This document shows positions 63,380 to 64,000 of a DNA stretch of 64,000 nucleotides, one piece after another. Location: the NCBI RefSeq assembly GCF_016583745.1, contig NZ_NRRQ01000008.1, positions 30,457 through 94,456 of the forward strand, written 5' to 3'. Within the stretch, counting starts at the first letter, position 1; each line of letters begins with the position of its first letter. The stretch comes from Chromatium okenii (GTDB lineage Bacteria; Pseudomonadota; Gammaproteobacteria; Chromatiales; Chromatiaceae). The translations under genes and the position numbers were made by a program. The notes beneath the pieces are model-generated. The model saw nothing but the letters and a program-made list of their open reading frames with translations, was not told where the DNA came from and made no database searches.

Positions 63380-64000
63380 GCCGCACCTCCTGCTGCCGCC
63401 ACCGGGCGGACGTGGACGATGGTTTCCGTCAGAGCGCAGCCGCCGCCTGCTGGATCGAATTCATACAATTTGCCGTGTTGCAGGCGCTGATCCGCGACGC
63501 CAAAGCCAACTGCGCGGGTCGCAGCCGGCACCGTCGCGCCGTAGCCGTGCAGCATGAACACCGTTTCGGGATGAATCCAAGGCGTCACCTTGGCGCGGAG
63601 TTGGCCGCTGTAAGCACCGCCGCCGTTGATTTCCACCAGCGCCCCGTCAGCGATACCGAGCGCAGCAGCGCGGTCGGGATGAATCCACAGCTCCTGCGCG
63701 GGCGCGATTTCGTGTAAGAGCGGATTGTTGAGCGATTGCCCGTGCGTGAGCGTCGCTGCTCGCCCGAAGAGCAGATAAAACTCCGCGCCGCTGGGCGCAA
63801 TTTTGGCGACATACGGCGGCACACTCGGCAAACCCGCCTGCGTCAGCAGGGCGCTGGTCAGCTCAATTTTTCCTGACGGCGTGGGAAATGTGAGCGGAGC
63901 CGATCTCATCAATCCCCCCCTGCCCCCCTTTTCCAAAGGGGGGAGATCAGGGATTTGAGCCCCCCTTTGAAAAAGGGGGGTTGGGGGGATTTGAGATCGG
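63376..64000 (-). CDS. Molybdopterin oxidoreductase, C-terminal part (partial)
   Basis: The frame is open to the window edge, so the gene's 5' part lies outside. The visible 208 codons contain the molybdopterin-dinucleotide-binding domain: FPTPSGKIELTSALL, YLLFGRAATLTHGQSLNNPL, ELWIHPDRAAALGIADGALV and the MLHGYGATVPAA stretch, typical of DMSO-reductase family enzymes. The cysteine and cofactor motifs of the N-terminus are not seen, so the substrate is unknown. Upstream of the domain, two copies of a dispersed palindrome are read in frame (IPPTPLFQRGAQIPDL and PPLEKGGRGG). It overlaps the ferredoxin gene by four bases. Confidence 0.88.
   Translation of the reverse strand, partial: RSQIPPTPLFQRGAQIPDLPPLEKGGRGGLMRSAPLTFPTPSGKIELTSALLTQAGLPSVPPYVAKIAPSGAEFYLLFGRAATLTHGQSLNNPLLHEIAPAQELWIHPDRAAALGIADGALVEINGGGAYSGQLRAKVTPWIHPETVFMLHGYGATVPAATRAVGFGVADQRLQHGKLYEFDPAGGGCALTETIVHVRPVAAAGGAA
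63909..63958 (-). repeat. Dispersed palindrome inside molybdopterin gene (copy 6)
   Basis: On the plus strand the core is CCCCCCTTTTCCAAAGGGGGG, flanked by AGATCAGGGATTTGAG. In the coding strand it gives IPDLPPLEKGGRGGL. Together with the next copy it forms a direct tandem pair. Confidence 0.85.
63959..63997 (-). repeat. Dispersed palindrome inside molybdopterin gene (copy 7)
   Basis: Plus-strand core GCCCCCCTTTGAAAAAGGGG followed by GGTTGGGGGGATTTGAGAT. Read in frame on the minus strand as SQIPPTPLFQRGA. It reaches the window edge. Confidence 0.85.

Overview
The window is an ordinary-density bacterial chromosome segment, most likely from a free-living gammaproteobacterium. Evidence: a glnA-ntrB-ntrC block with a sigma-54 type promoter, separate glyQ/glyS subunits, tamA-tamB, secB next to a YibN-like rhodanese and gpsA, ttcA, rlmD, an EnvC-type activator and a soluble lytic transglycosylase. 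An hrcA-grpE-dnaK-dnaJ block with a perfect CIRCE operator is found only in some gammaproteobacteria, which suggests a Chromatiales- or Thiotrichales-like lineage. That placement is inference. No prophage, integrase, insertion sequence, CRISPR array or rRNA was seen.

Layout. 1-6.4 kb (minus): nitrogen control (glnA, ntrB, ntrC), then a small unknown gene, a NamZ-type muramidase and the start of a glycosyltransferase. 6.4-10.8 kb (plus): glyQ, glyS and an outer-membrane porin-like protein. 10.8-14.2 kb (minus): ubiA, a stand-alone CheY, and a hydrogenase large subunit with its maturation protease but no partner subunits. 14.4-19.7 kb: two small secreted proteins (one phospholipase A2-like), a small unknown and a 1212-residue membrane protein of unknown function. 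19.7-30.8 kb (plus): rlmD, a histone-deacetylase-like hydrolase, tamA-tamB, an LpxL-type acyltransferase, a flippase-like membrane protein, and a permease/thioredoxin pair. Around 31 kb: a 30-residue membrane peptide, tRNA-Gly(CCC), mutY and a second CheY. 32.9-43.5 kb (minus): a long run of eleven genes (envC, ctpA, DJ-1 family, two envelope-polysaccharide genes, gcvR, queF, panE-like, quinone oxidoreductase, phosphoesterase, ttcA). 43.6-46 kb (plus): ArsR regulator, rhodanese, secB, gpsA. 46-55.8 kb (mostly minus): trmL, a 73-residue unknown with its own promoter and terminator, guaA, dapB, dnaJ, dnaK, grpE, hrcA, cca. 56-58.5 kb (plus): a DUF2939 protein and Slt. 58.5-64 kb (minus): mtaB and a three-gene redox operon (molybdopterin oxidoreductase C-terminus, four-cluster ferredoxin, very large flavoprotein).

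Most of the window is housekeeping. The unusual material is: (1) the 996-residue flavoprotein, which joins a degenerate NuoF-like domain without its iron-sulfur cysteines to a GltD-like diaphorase and a ferredoxin module; (2) two families of short dispersed repeats, a palindrome built on CCCCCTTTTTCAAAAAGGGGG and tandem heptamers of TTGTCAG, which lie in spacers but also read through in frame inside mtaB, the flavoprotein and the molybdopterin gene, mostly at interdomain linkers; (3) an orphan HoxH/HoxW pair; (4) a bacterial phospholipase A2-like secreted protein; (5) peptidoglycan-salvage genes apparently under nitrogen control. TTG and GTG starts look frequent, so several start sites are uncertain.
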